DNA of 64,000 nt from Bos javanicus (lineage: Eukaryota > Chordata > Mammalia > Artiodactyla > Bovidae), in assembly GCF_032452875.1 (NCBI RefSeq), contig NC_083890.1:43460483-43524482 (forward strand). The letters run 5' to 3'. Position 1 is the stretch's first letter. Every line of letters starts with the position of its first letter. The position numbers were made by a program, and so were the translations under genes. Shown here in pieces: positions 8,737 through 20,619 of the stretch. The notes under the pieces were generated by a model that searched no databases, was not told the DNA's origin, and saw only the letters and a list, made by a program, of their open reading frames with translations.

Positions 8737-10639
8737 CTTAGTAATTTAGGGATGAATGAATGCAGTAGTTCCAGAGGCTGCCAGTGTCACGTGGGAACAT
8801 GCAATGGTCCCTCCTTAATTCCTGGCAAGAGTAGTTCCAGGACCTGGTGACAGGCATGTTGAGGATGAGCTTAACAGCCATCACCGCCGGTTTCCCCCAC
8901 CTAGTCCAGGCAGACTGGACCATCTGCGAGCAGAGTATCAGAGTCCCTGCCATGCCCAGAGGAAGCAGTGCATGTTTTGTTGTCTATCAGCAGTTATTAC
9001 ATGCACCTGGATGGTTGCTCACTCCTTGGTTGTTCAGTCGTGGCTGACTCTGTGCTCGCTCCTTCGGGCCTGAGAAAATGTCATTGCCCACCCTTGAAAG
9101 TTGGAATTTTTGTTGTTCAGGAAAAGAGACGCAGCTTAGGGCTCAGGACGCCACGTTAGGGAAGAGTTGGAGGAGAAACCCTGGGAAGGAGCGGAGACAG
9201 CATCCAGAGACCAGTGGGAATTTATGCAATCTTGGAAAGAATGTTTTATTTTTAAAAACAGGCATGGACTTAGGGTTGGTGACATGTACATATATTTTAA
9301 TTTTATCTTTCCAGAACTATGATCAGATGTAGAACACGCTATCCCTAGAAAACCACTTTTATCAGGCCATTCTTTTGTTGTCTCAGATGGTACATCTGAT
9401 AGGATATCTAAGGAGGCTGTCCACGGCTGTCAGTTTTCACGTAAATTTTATTAAGCTTCTAACTTTTGTTGCCTGGTTTCTTTGGTTTTGAATGTAATGT
9501 CGTGGGGTTCTGGCCAATATTTCTTTTCTGTTTGATCTAATATATATGTTGGGTAGCTAGCCTCTGTGCTCACGATGGAGCTGTGCATATTCAACAGATG
9601 ATAACTGTCTTATAGCATAAATCTGTAAGGGCAATGCATATAAAACAGATCCGTCTTGAGCCCTGTCTCTGCTCAAGGACTTATGACTGATCACATCAGA
9701 AAGACCTTGTTGTAACACTGTTCCCCTGCCCCCCCCACCCCATGGCAGCTCAGCCCTGAAGGTCAGGCCCACAGAGCAACTGCAGAGCATGGCTCCTGGA
9801 GGGCAGCAGTTTGGGGAACAGGGATGTTCTGGTTTTCTGGCTTTGAGAGAAGTGGCACAGATGATACATTTCTGGATACTTCTGATCTTATTTTTAAAAA
9901 TCCCTGTGATTTTTTTTTTCCTTAACAAGACAGACATGGGTTACCTTTTCAGAATGAAGTGTCAGAGGCGAAAGAAATAGACATGGTGTAATCATGCCTA
10001 AGGAATAGGGGTTTGTTCATATTTTCATGGTAAGTCTTGGCCATTTAAAATTCCTGATTTCACAGGTAATCAGACCACCTGCTTTTGATTGTAGGCAATG
10101 TGGAGGCTCTGGATTTAGAGATGACTGGACTTGGGCTCATTCGAGGCTTCATCTTCACCGGAAAATCGCTAGACTTGACTCTTCTTTCCATTGTATCTGC
10201 GCATGACCGATGGGTTGGTCATCTCGGTTTGCTGTGCTGTCACAGTTGGAGGTTGAACGCATGCAACACAGGAAGTGACAAACCCCAAACAGTTATGGAG
10301 CCGGCCTGGCCATTGAGGGTTTGCAGATATTAGTGTTTGCCTGGAATTGAAACAAGCCAAGCTTGGTTGGTCCTGGCCTCCTCTTGTCCTTCTTTGAGTT
10401 GCTTGCCCAGCAATGGCAAGAGATCTGTGCCCTCCATCCATACTGGTCAGAGGTGAGGGGCGGTGGCCAGGATGGAGACGCAAAACTTGTGATCAATGGA
10501 ACCACAGCATCCTCCACTGATTTCCAAAAATGGCCTGAAATCCCTACCTTAGTGAACTTAGCATTTCTCTGTTGGAGACATTTTTCTACAATGTATAATT
10601 TCTACAGTGTCCGGGGCACAGTGTCTGGGGCTGCCTCTT

Positions 10640-10800
10640 GTCACATGCCTACTATGTGCAATGGGGTAGGTGCGGTCTGTGACATGTTTTGTTTCATGAC
10701 TAAAATAATCCTCTAGGATGACTGTTGGCCCTATTTTACAGACGAGGGTGGAGTCGAATTTTTCAAGGACATACAGCTAGAGATGTGAACCTACCGCTGT
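10640..10800 (-). mobile_element. MIR SINE
   Basis: Reverse MIR order: GCCTACTATGTGCAATGG, ATAATCCTCTAGGATGACTG, CCCTATTTTACAGACGAGGG, CATACAGCTAGAGATGTGAA. Confidence 0.65.
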
Positions 10801-11520
10801 GCTTCCCCCACCTCCCCGGAAATAGTCATGCCTTCGTCTCCCATCCCCTAAATGTGCTCCTTTGCCTCACTTCCTTCCTAGAGAGTGGCACCTTGTACCC
10901 CCATCAGGTGAGATGGTTGGCGTTATCCTTTATTTGTGTCTACCCCTCTGATGGAATCAGTTCCTAAATCTGGTTGATGCCGACTCCCCACTGTTCTCAT
11001 GTCTGTTGCCTCGTCTACGCCATTGCTTCCCCCACAGAAGGAACTAGGCCCTTATCTCATCTGAATTAGGCTCCAGTCTGCCCACCTCCAGCCCTGCCTC
11101 TGTCCACCTTCCACGCTGCTGCTGGAATTACCTCGAAGAGTTGCAAACCTGCTCATGTTACTGCTCCCTGCTTTCATCACTTCTAGGAAAAGCCCCAGCT
11201 TCTTGGCACAGCAGGCAAGACCTCACCTCTGTCCAGCCTCATGTCCTGCCGGTGGTTCTGGAACCCCACGCCCTGCAACTAAACCAAACTGCAGGTGTTT
11301 CCTGGAAAGACCCTTTTTTGTTCCTGCGTCCACGCCTCTGTCAGGAACTCCCTTCTGCCTCGTGTGTGTGATGGATGCCTGTTTCACCCTTCCAGGTTCA
11401 GCCCCAGTGGTACCTCCTCCTCAAATCCTGCACCTTCCTCAATCTTGACCCAACCCCAACTCCCCAAGTCTCAGCACCGTGTACCTCCATCTTTTCTTGC
11501 ACTCACATTAAAGCATCTGT
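10800..11520 (+). mobile_element. L2 LINE fragment
   Basis: A long L2 relic in family order: TGGTTGATGCCGACTCCCCA, CTCTGTCCACCTTCCACGCT, CTCATGTTACTGCTCCCTGC, GGAAAAGCCCCAGCTTC, then the 'tgcctcgtgtg' and 'ttcagccccagtggtacctc' block. It lacks an intact reading frame. Confidence 0.65.
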
Positions 11521-11534
11521 GTAAAGAGTAGATT

Positions 11535-12160
11535 TAATTCAGCTATTTTACGTAGGTTATATATTCAGATGGTACAAATTTCAAAAGCTCTAACACATTC
11601 AAAATAGTACACAGTGAGGAGGAAGTGTCGCCTAGTCCCTGTCAACTGGTGGTAATCATGGTTATAAGTTTTTATGTCCCTTTTGAAGATTTTAAAAGTC
11701 TATACTGGACTTCCCAGGTGGCTCAGTGGTAAAGAGTCCACCTGCCAATGTAGAAGACACCAGTTCAGTCCCTGGGTGGGGAAGATCCCCTGGAGTAGGA
11801 AATGGCACCCCACTCCAGTATTCTTGCCTGGAAAATTCCATGGACAGAGGAGCCTAGTGGGCCACAGTCTATGGAGTCGCAAAGAGTCCGACACAACTGA
11901 GCAACTGAGCGTGCACACATACATACAGGTGTATATGGAAAACTCAGAAGGTAAAAGTCCTGTTCTTCCTGTTTTTGGCTGCATGGCATTTCACTGTATA
12001 GATAAGCCAGAATTTATTTAAGCAGTTCCCCGTGACTCAACATTTCGGTTGTTTCCTACCTTTTGCGTATACAAATTTGTAATGAATAATCTAGCACATA
12101 CAGCATTTTGCTTGCAGGCCAGTGTGCTCCAAGGATAAATCCATGGATTCTTTGTCAAAG
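11535..12160 (-). mobile_element. L1M LINE fragment, interrupted by a Bov-tA
   Basis: The text GGTACAAATTTCAAAAGCTC and, beyond the SINE, GGCTGCATGGCATTTCACTG, GGTTGTTTCCTACCTTTTGC is the reverse of an old mammalian L1 3' region. A Bov-tA at 11707-11910 splits it. Confidence 0.65.
11707..11910 (+). mobile_element. Bov-tA SINE
   Basis: Near full length, from GGACTTCCCAGGTGGCTCAG to GTCCGACACAACTGAGCAAC. It is inserted in an older L1 fragment. Confidence 0.92.
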
Positions 12161-12189
12161 GTGGTGATAATCTCTTTTATGTGTTTGCT

Positions 12190-12380
12190 TATTCTTCTAT
12201 TTGCTACTTGTCTCCGCAGTTAGAATGTAAGTTCTTCGAGGTGGTAGGGCCTTTGTCTGCTTGACTCACCGGGTTGCCTTATCTCCCCTAGACAGTGCCA
12301 GGCACTGAGTCACATCATAGGCACGCTATAAATATTTCTTGATTGCCAAATGAATGCCTTTCATCGAATGAATGAATGCT
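12190..12380 (+). mobile_element. L2 LINE 3' end
   Basis: Classic L2 tail: TTAGAATGTAAGTTCTTCGA, CAGTGCCAGGCACTGAGTCA, then the AATATTTCTTGATTG and GAATGAATGAATG ending. Confidence 0.75.
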
Positions 12381-13605
12381 CTGCTTATCAACAGGATGTG
12401 TCAGTAAATACAGAACATTTTTGTCCGGTGTGCAGTAGCCTGGTACCTTGCAAACATTAATTTGTGGTTGGGGATCTTGTCAAAATGCAGATTCCAGGGT
12501 GGGACCCAAGATGCAAAATTTCCATCCAGCTGTCAGGTGGCACATACACTGGAGCAGCCAGACACAGAAGTGTGACGGTTCTCTGCCTCTGGGAAAACAA
12601 GGCGTCCCCCACCATGAGTTGTTAAGCTGGCAGGGGAACTGTGTTAAAATACCTGTTGCCTTTATGTGTCACAAGACGACATCTGTGTCCACGGTCCCTG
12701 CCCTGATTTTTAGAGAAAACAGTGCAGGCTTCCTTGGGGAGGTCTCCCCCTGGGGTGGATGCTGCTTTGAATAAGGCTGTAGGGTTTCATTGAGCCTTGA
12801 ACTTGCTTCACTCTGATCTTGCCCCAACTTGTTTGGCATCATTAGCTGTGGACTGGGAGCACTGTGTCCTTTTCTGCCCTACTTCACAGTGTCAGCAAAT
12901 TGCTCAAGGTTGAGGAGGGCTGCGGGGACAGGCCTGAGAGAGTGGGGAGGAAACAGGGCCCCCTCGGTCACCGTTGCCACACGAGCAGAGATACGGCTGC
13001 AGATAACCACACGGTGTACTTGGAGTTGATAGTAACCGTTCTGAAACTCCAGCAAACTCTGCATTTCCTGTTCTTCCTTCAAGGTCTGTTCTCTGTCTAT
13101 TCCTGTCTGAAGTCTGTAGTAAAGGCAATTGCATTTTTATCTGAGTGTCTGCCCCTGAGCACAGAGAGAAATTATTTCGGTCTATTGATTTGGTGTAGAG
13201 TTGAGAAAGCTCTGGGGCTTTATGTAAATGAAAGAAATGACTCTATTTACTGTTAGGAAAAGTCAAGCATCACCAGCCTCATTTCATCTAACTGAAATTA
13301 GGTTCAGGTGAATGATTGTTGATGGTATCTGGCTTTGCAAACATACAAGTCTGCAGAAGTTTATTTTGGAGTGGGAAGAAGCCAAATGAAGAAGTTGGAC
13401 ATTTTGATAGCTGAAACTGGGAAAGAACCACCCCCCCCAAAAAAAAGTGAAAGTAAATAACGTGTTTTAAAGGTTTCACTGAGAAAGACATAGGCAATTA
13501 GTTCTCTATTTTGATTCAAGGACATCCTGATCCATCCAAGAGCCTTATGATTTAAGACGTGGTGATACATAAAAGTAACCAGCGTTGGGAAAGGTTGGCA
13601 GGTTG
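12381..13605. other. Intronic DNA without a recognised gene or named repeat
   Basis: Mostly unique-looking sequence. A short C8A8 run lies at 13430-13446. Open frames here are short and have no recognisable product. Confidence 0.45.
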
Positions 13606-13609
13606 CAAC

Positions 13610-13785
13610 CGTGTGGCTTTGGCAGAGGTAACACCCTTTGTGAGCCTCAGTTTTTTCATCAATAAAATGGAGTTAAGGATACTATCATACACAGTTTAAA
13701 TGTGGGAGGCAAGATAAAGACCTAGTTCATGCTCACTGCCCCTCCCCACCCTCCTTTGTCTGCATCAGCTCAGTAAATGTTGGTT
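13610..13785 (+). mobile_element. MIR SINE
   Basis: Phrases TGAGCCTCAGTTTTTTCATC and AATAAAATGGAGTTAAGGAT, then CAGTAAATGTTGGTT at the end, follow MIR order. Confidence 0.65.
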
Positions 13786-13789
13786 CTCC

Positions 13790-15235
13790 CTCTCCCCAGT
13801 GTGGTCAGTAATTTAGACAGTCCCAAGTGGTATTTCTGGAGATACTTTCCCCTTCATTTTCTGATGAGATGACTCCTTCCTGCTAGATTCAGAAAGTAGA
13901 GTTTGAAGTTTCCTTATTTTAAAAAGGGAATGTGTGTAAACTAGGCTTCCGATGGCGTCCGTGCTGAAAATCCAGTCCTGGCTTCATAGATACACGGTCT
14001 CCAAAGTGCTGATGGTGAGTTTTCAGGTACTCACCGTCCTCTGGGAAGATTTAGCATCACCTGTGGGAAGGATGCAGGGCACCTCGTGGAGCTCGGGGCA
14101 GGGATGTTGCTGGGTCTCCGTAGGTACCTGGAACCCACGAACTCCTGGAATTTCACCATTTTGAGTTCTGCTTTTCTCCGCGCGTCGCCTCTATCAAGCA
14201 TCTCTCTCTCAGGCAGCCTCCTCTGCCTCCTGCGCCTGTGTGATGGGCGGAACACTGTCCACATGCAGCTCCCAAACAGAAAAATTACTTGTCTCGCTGC
14301 CTGATAAGGGCAGTCCTCCCCGCCCCCAGGTGTTCCTATTCCTGCCTGATGCTTTCTCCTGACCCAGCCTTTTTGGAGGTTCTCTCACAATGTGGGGGAT
14401 ACATCACAAAATGCTGCAGGGACCAGTCTATTGCAGGGCAGAGGTGGAGGGATTAAGAGTGGTCATTCTGAGCCAGTCCACACTGCACACAGGTGCTGAT
14501 TATAAGAACACAGACTTGGCTAAAGATTTTACAGCTGCAGATATTTCTTGATGATAGAGGTTCTTTATCTACTTTGTGAAATTCCACATTTGGCATTTTG
14601 GTGCTGTTGAAATGACCATGGTAAAACAGTAGAGAGAAAAACGTATACGGGGATCAAATGATGCCAACCTTGTCATTATTACTAAATTTAGGAATGCACA
14701 TGGGTTTTAAGTAGGTAACGGGAGAGTAGATGAACATGACCATCTCCATGGAGTTTTATGTGGGTTTGCAGGTCTTCACGGAGCACCTGTTGCATGATGT
14801 CTATCAGCAGAGGACCACCAGGAGGCAGAGACCCTTTGAGTTCAAGTATTAGCTTAAGGCCTCGAAGGAGTCAGGAAAGACTGAGGCCCTCGAGAAAGGA
14901 GGACTTCTGCTTTCAGACCGCTTTCCTACTGGAAATGGCAACATCAGCTCTTCTCCAGTTTCCAGCCTGCTGTCCTGTCCTATAAATTTTAGAACTTGCC
15001 AGTCCTCTTCATGGCATGAGCCAATTCCTTAAAATTAAACCTCGCTCTCTATTTATCCATATTCTATTGATCCTGTTTCTCTGGAGAATGCTGACAAGTA
15101 CAGATTTCGTCTGGACCAAGGCCACGTGGCCAGGGGAGCTGGGCAAGGAGACGCCTTGCAGACCTGGCCAGGACTGTGGGTCTAGAAAGACTAGGAGAAG
15201 CCACTCTGGGGGACTCAGCTGATAGGTGTGGGCCC
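13790..15235. other. Intronic DNA without a recognised gene
   Basis: No coding frame or repeat that I can name. Candidate unique intronic sequence. Confidence 0.4.
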
Positions 15236-15238
15236 CTG

Positions 15239-15452
15239 GGGGCTTCTCAGGTGATGCTAGTGGTAAAGAACCCGTTTGCTAATGCAGGGGACATAAAAGA
15301 TGCAGATTTGATCCCTGGGTCGGGAAGATTCCCTGGAGGACAGCATGGCAACCCACTCCAGTATTCTTGCCTGGAGAGTCCCAGGGACAGAGGAGCCTGG
15401 TGGGCTACAGTCCATAGGGTCACAAAGAGTCGGACACGACTGAAGAGACTCA
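15239..15452 (+). mobile_element. Bov-tA SINE
   Basis: From GGCTTCTCAGGTGATGCTAG through CACTCCAGTATTCTTGCCTG to GTCGGACACGACTGAAGAGA. Confidence 0.9.
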
Positions 15453-15704
15453 GGACACACGCACTCACTGAGCCTTGCTCGGAAGCTGGAAGATGTTGGG
15501 TGGTCATCCACCCACACAAAGGGGGGGTTCCTTTGTGTTTCGGGCTCAACCCAAAGGGAATGCTGTCAAAAGACTTTCCTGCACTCCCGCCTGGGAGTCT
15601 CATGGACCCCTCTCCCTGACGGCCCTCGACTTGTCAGCAGGGCTGCGGGGGAACTGGTCTCTCAGGTTTGGGCAAGTCTGGGATGCCTTGGGGTTTAGAC
15701 TTTA

Positions 15705-15842
15705 TTTAAAAAAGTGTTTATTTATTTGGCTGCACTGGGTCTTGGTTGCGTCATGCAGGATCCAGTTCCCCAACCAGAGATCAAACCCAGGGCTCCCTGC
15801 ATTGGGAATGTGGAATCTTAGCCACTGGATCACCAGGGAAGC
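15705..15842 (-). mobile_element. CHR-type SINE
   Basis: Reverse copy: TTTATTTATTTGGCTGCACT, GGGTCTTGGTTGCGTCATGC, ending GATCACCAGGGAAGCC. Confidence 0.85.
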
Positions 15843-16054
15843 CTCTAGACTTGCCCTGAGAATTGTTAATGAGTATGAAAAATTGCGGAAAAGAAACTTT
15901 ACATTAAATGATATGAATTGTTTTTTAAATTTCCGATTTGTGACTAGAATAGCCCTTAGGGTACTGAGATGCTCTCTTAGTTAGCTTTAATATCCATAAA
16001 CTGAAACTATCCAGTTTTGAAGCCCCAAATTAAGTTGGTTTGCAGCTTTAGCAT

Positions 16055-17180
16055 TACTTAAAAAAAAAAAAAGCAAAACAGCTTTACTGAGACATGCTTT
16101 ATATTTAATCATAAGTTCACCGTTGTGAGTGATTTTATGATTTTTAGTAAACATAGGTGCTTGTGAAACTATCACCACCAAAGGCTTCAAACACTTCCAA
16201 CATCCCCCCACATTTCCTCATGCTTGTTTTTGGCCAATCCCCCTTTCCCATCCCTAGCACCAGGCAACCACTGATCTGCTAACAGTTTGCCTTTCCTAGG
16301 AATTTCATATAAATGTAGTCTTTTAAGCCTGGCTTCTTTCACCTTGCATGTTTTTGATATTCATCATTCTGTTGCATGTATCAGGAGTTCGTTGTTTTTT
16401 CTAATTGCCGAATGATATTTTATTATATACGTAGAAAACATTTTGTTTTATCCATTCATCATTTGATGGGTATTTGTATTGTTTCTAGTTTTTAGCTATT
16501 ATAAATAATGCTGCAATGAACATTTGCATACGAGTCTTTTATAGACCCATGTTTTCATTTCTTTTGACTAGATATCTAGCAGTGAAATTTATGGGTTACC
16601 TGGTGGCTCAGACAGTAAAGAATCTGCCTGCAATGCAGAAGATCTGTGTTCCACTCCTGGGTCAGGAATATGCCCTGGAGAAGGGAATGGCAACCCCCTC
16701 CGGTGTTCTTGCCTGGGAAATCCCATGGACAGAGGAACCTGAAGGGCTGCAGTCCATGGGGTCTCAAAGAGTCAGACACCACTGAGTGTCTGACCAGGCA
16801 TGCATGCATAGTACGTATATTTAACTTAAGAAACTGCCGAAGTATTTTCCAAGTAGCTGCACTATTTTATATTCCTACCAGCTATGTGGGAGAATTCTAA
16901 TTTCCGTACATCATCACCAACACTTGATGTTGTCAGTCTTTCCACTTGTCGCTGTTACAGTTAGTGCACAACGGTATCTTGTGATTTTGATTTGCATTTT
17001 CCTAATGACTAATAATGCCCGGCACCTTTTCATGTGCTTATTAGTCAGTCATAGATCTTCTTTGGTGAAATGTCTATTCAGATCTCTTGACCATTTTTAA
17101 ATTGGGTTGTTTGTCATCTTATTATTGAGGTGGAAGCAATGGTTTTATGATTTTCTTGTTAACTTAGGGGTAGGTTTTGG
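16055..17180 (-). mobile_element. L1M LINE 3' region, interrupted by a Bov-tA
   Basis: About 0.9 kb of an old L1 on the reverse strand: CACCAGGCAACCACTGATCT, TTATCCATTCATCATTTGAT, AATAATGCTGCAATGAACAT, then beyond the SINE CACTATTTTATATTCCTACC and TTTGATTTGCATTTTCCTAA. It contains no intact frame. Confidence 0.8.
16592..16790 (+). mobile_element. Bov-tA SINE inserted in L1M
   Basis: From GGGTTACCTGGTGGCTCAGA to GTCAGACACCACTGAGTGTC. It is younger than the L1 fragment that it splits. Confidence 0.9.
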
Positions 17181-18160
17181 GTTTTAAATGCTACTCTTTA
17201 TTTTTGATTTTGAAACTAGATACAGATGAACTAATTCTGCAACCCAAGTGAAATTAGCTTTGCCAAATATTCATTGAAATGGTTCATTATTTAAAACAGA
17301 GAGACAATCATGTGAGCAGATGCCGATGACAGGGGCTCCTGAGTTGCCAGGGGCCCTGATGGTACTCTAAACATCCTTTGAGGACCCTTCCCAATTCAAA
17401 GATTTTTCTTTTTTTTTCTGAGAGGTGCCCCAGGACCTTTCAATCATTTATTTTGCCCCGTGTCTGGAGAGAGAGTCCTTCCCCCTTCCCCATTTCTATT
17501 TAATAAATGCCTTTGAATGCCTGTAGGTGTGGTGAGCAATACTCTAGATAGTAAGATACAATCTTTGTTCTTGAGAGAAGATAACCCTTCGCAAGGACAC
17601 AGAAATGCAACGAAGTATGTGATTAAGTACAGAATGAATCGTTACCCTGCAGCAGCAGGAAGTGTTTGCTTCAGGCCCTTGAGTAACCCCAAAATATCAG
17701 CACCGGATTAAGGGCTGGCCACCTGGGTAGCTTGCCAGTGCCAGTCTATAAAGGGTGCTAGAAGAAAGGGGAAAAGCGGAGGAAGTGTTTGAAGAGGATT
17801 CTCTTCATAGAAAGTGTGGTGTGGGTGGAATGGGAGATGCGACAGTGAGACTTGGGAGGGACTTCCTCTCATCGGGGATGAAGTCCTGCTGTCTTCTAGA
17901 AGCACTGGCCCCAGTTCACTGATGAGCTTTTGTCTGGCTGAGGGAGGAGCTTGAGTTTGAGGTTAGAGATCAAATGCACGGGGCGGTGAGAATAGACCAC
18001 ACTGGTCCCCAGTGCCCTTCCCCTTGGGCAGCCTGGGTCCCCGAGGAGGTGGCCTTGCAGATAATGGATGCTGCCTGAGAGCTGAGAACTGCAGATTATT
18101 CCTGAGCGTGAGATGGTTTGGAAGAAACTTTGGAGGAGGTGGGGCTTATACTGGACCAAG
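17180..18160. other. Intronic DNA without a recognised gene
   Basis: Only weak old-repeat text is seen (for example around 17490-17600). No coding frame supported. Confidence 0.4.
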
Positions 18161-18167
18161 AAGAGGG

Positions 18168-18354
18168 TGTTAGTTGCTCAGTTGTGTCTGACTCTTTGTG
18201 ACCCCAAGGACTGTAGCCCGCCAGGCTTCTCTGTCCACGGGATTTCCCAGGCAAGAATGCTGGAGTGGGTTGCCATGCCCTCCTCCATGGGATCTTCCCG
18301 ACCCAGGGATCAAACTGGGCCTCCTGCATTGCAGGCAGATTCATTACCGTCCGA
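18168..18354 (-). mobile_element. Bov-tA SINE
   Basis: Reverse copy, GTTAGTTGCTCAGTTGTGTC through GGGATTTCCCAGGCAAGAAT to CATTGCAGGCAGATTCATTA. The last bases of the tRNA head are degraded. Confidence 0.9.
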
Positions 18355-18702
18355 TGTAAATAACTAAAAGGAAGTTGTAGAACGCTCCATGATGTAAAAT
18401 CCTTTTCAAGGAACCGCTTGGCTCTGTAGCAGCACTCTGGGAAAAATTGTTTCCTATGAATCAATTGCCTCGGAGAAAGAGTGGTTTAAAAATGTCCGGA
18501 ATATAAAAAATTTTCTTACCTAGAATTAAATGTACATATAGTCAGCAAGTCTTCCCCTTGCACTGTCAGCAGTAAGTGCCTCTTGCCTCTCGCCCTCGGA
18601 TCCCAAATAGTGACAGTCACGGATGATACAGCTCTGGGGGAGGCAGAGGAAGCAGCTTGGGGGGGCGTTGGGAAAAACCCCATTGAGAGAGACCCAAGGG
18701 GT

Positions 18703-18739
18703 CTTAAGGGGTGTGAAGCCCCCTTAAGGGGTGTGAAGC
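18703..18739. repeat. Short tandem duplication (period 20)
   Basis: The 17-base string CTTAAGGGGTGTGAAGC occurs at 18703-18719 and again at 18723-18739. Confidence 0.85.
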
Positions 18740-18904
18740 AGCTGGAAGCCTTGTGAGGCCGGGTGCTCTCAGTGTGATGGGACTCTCTCTCTGTGATGGA
18801 GTGGGGCGGGGCCTTGCCGTGAGGGAGGGGAGGGTCAACAGAGGGGAAGATGGAGCTGGCCGAGCTCATCTTCTGGTTTTGTGCTTGTGTCGGATGGTGA
18901 TGTC

Positions 18905-19175
18905 TTTCTTCTTCATTTTTTTTTTTTAGCTCTAACTTGCTTTAGTTTTTATTTTTTTTAATTGGTATATAATTGCTGTTAGGGGTTCTGTTAATTTTCT
19001 GCTGTACAACCATGTGAATCAGCTGTATGTACACATCTATCCCTTCCCTCTTGACTTTCCCATCCCACCCATGTCCGTCATCACAGAGCACCAGGCTGAG
19101 CTCCCTGCACTGTATAGCAGCTTTGCACTAGCTGTGTGTTACACACGTGGTAGGTAGTGTATAGATGTCAGTGTT
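18905..19175 (-). mobile_element. Ruminant L1 3' fragment
   Basis: Reverse-strand L1 tail starting from a T run at about 18918, with TGCTGTACAACCATGTGAAT, CATCACAGAGCACCAGGCTG and AGCTCCCTGCACTGTATAGC. The T run marks the poly(A) end. Confidence 0.75.
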
Positions 19176-19197
19176 CTTTCTGCCCCTTATGGTTAAG

Positions 19198-19399
19198 AGC
19201 TTACCTGGTGGCTCGGATGGTAAACCATCTGCCTACAATGCAGGAGACCCAGGTTCAATCCCTGGCTCGGGAAGATCCCCTGGAGAAGGCAATGGCACCA
19301 CACTCTAGTACTCTTGCCTGGAAAATCCCATGGATGGAGGAGCCCGATGGGCTACAGTCCATGGAGCTGCAAAAGAGTCGGACATGACTGAGTGACTTC
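19198..19399 (+). mobile_element. Bov-tA SINE
   Basis: From GCTTACCTGGTGGCTCGGAT to GTCGGACATGACTGAGTGAC, placed directly after an L1 fragment. Confidence 0.9.
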
Positions 19400-19909
19400 A
19401 CTTTCTTTCTTTATGGGCCAAGGGGCGAGGCAGGCCTGGGGCTGTGAGTCACTGGGTGAGAAGGGATGAGTGATCTCCTTGGAGAAGGACACTTCAGTGC
19501 ATGAGAGGTGGACAGGTGTCACAGGCTGTCACCTGTCAGCCTTAGGAGGTGAGAACCTCCTATGATGACCTACATAATGACCAGGCGGCAACTGCAGAGG
19601 AGTCGGCTGTCATGGGAGTTGATTTTACGGAGCAGCCCCAGTGGTGGGATGCACTGTTAATTCTTGACTGGGGACCCAGGAGGTCCTTGCTTGGTGGGTG
19701 CGCTGTCTGGCTAGGCTCTTAAAAGATGCCCAAATGTGAAACACTGTATATTCATTGCTCCGTTTCAAAAGGAAAAATTCTTTCCTTTTCCAAGTTTCTA
19801 AAAAAATCGTTGAATCTGGTGTCATCCTGTAGAAATTAAAGTGAGGTATCGGAATGCTTTTCTCATCAGTGGAAAAGTTGACTAGTTTTTTAAGAGGCTG
19901 CCTGTCCTC

Positions 19910-20060
19910 CTGTGTGGGGTTGAGTCTTGGCTTTTACTCCATTTTACATGGCTGGGGCTCCTGCACTTTTCTGAGCCTCCGTTTCTTTATCTGTAAAACA
20001 GAGATGATAAACATACCTAACTCAGAAGGTCGTAGACTTAAACAGGGATTTGTTTAAAGT
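19910..20060 (+). mobile_element. MIR SINE
   Basis: TTTCTGAGCCTCCGTTTCTT, ATCTGTAAAACAGAGATGAT and AACTCAGAAGGTCG are in MIR order. Confidence 0.65.
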
Positions 20061-20174
20061 GGGTGCTCAAAAAGCATGGGAATCCTGCTTAATCAGGACT
20101 TAGGATGGTGAGTTAGTGTCCATTCATTCTTCCCTTGAGCCAGTCTTTATTGAGCACCAGCTGTATATCAGGTG

Positions 20175-20370
20175 GGGCTTCCCTGGTGGCTTCAGATGGT
20201 AAAGAATCAGCCTGCAATGCAGAAGGCCCAGGTTTGATCCCTGGCTTGGGAAGATCCTCTGGGGAAGGGAATGGCTACTGGCTCCAGTATTCTTGCCTGG
20301 AAAATCCCAGAGCTTGGTGGGCTAAGTCTATGGAGTTGCAGAGAATCAGACATGACTGAGCAACTAACAC
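20175..20370 (+). mobile_element. Bov-tA SINE
   Basis: From GGGGCTTCCCTGGTGGCTTC to ATCAGACATGACTGAGCAAC. It lacks a few bases in the Bov-A body. Confidence 0.9.
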
Positions 20371-20439
20371 TGTATACCAGGCACTCTCCAGATCTTTGCA
20401 TTACTGTAGTCGCTAATCATACATGGCTCTTTAACTTTG

Positions 20440-20615
20440 TATAAATTAAAACTAAATAAAATAAAGAATCCGGGTTCTCAATTGCTGTAGCCACGTTTCA
20501 AGTGCTCAAAGGCCACCAGTGGTGGGATGCACCGCTGGAGGCTACCATATTGGACACTGCAGCGTAGAACATTTCCATCATTGTAGAAACTTCTGTTGGA
20601 CTGGAAACTTTGGCT
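20440..20615. mobile_element. hAT-Charlie-type non-autonomous DNA transposon (probable)
   Basis: The phrases AGCCACGTTTCAAGTGCTCA and GAGGCTACCATATTGGACAC match the end of a common mammalian hAT-type MITE. The subfamily and limits need a library search. Confidence 0.45.
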
Positions 20616-20619
20616 GTGA

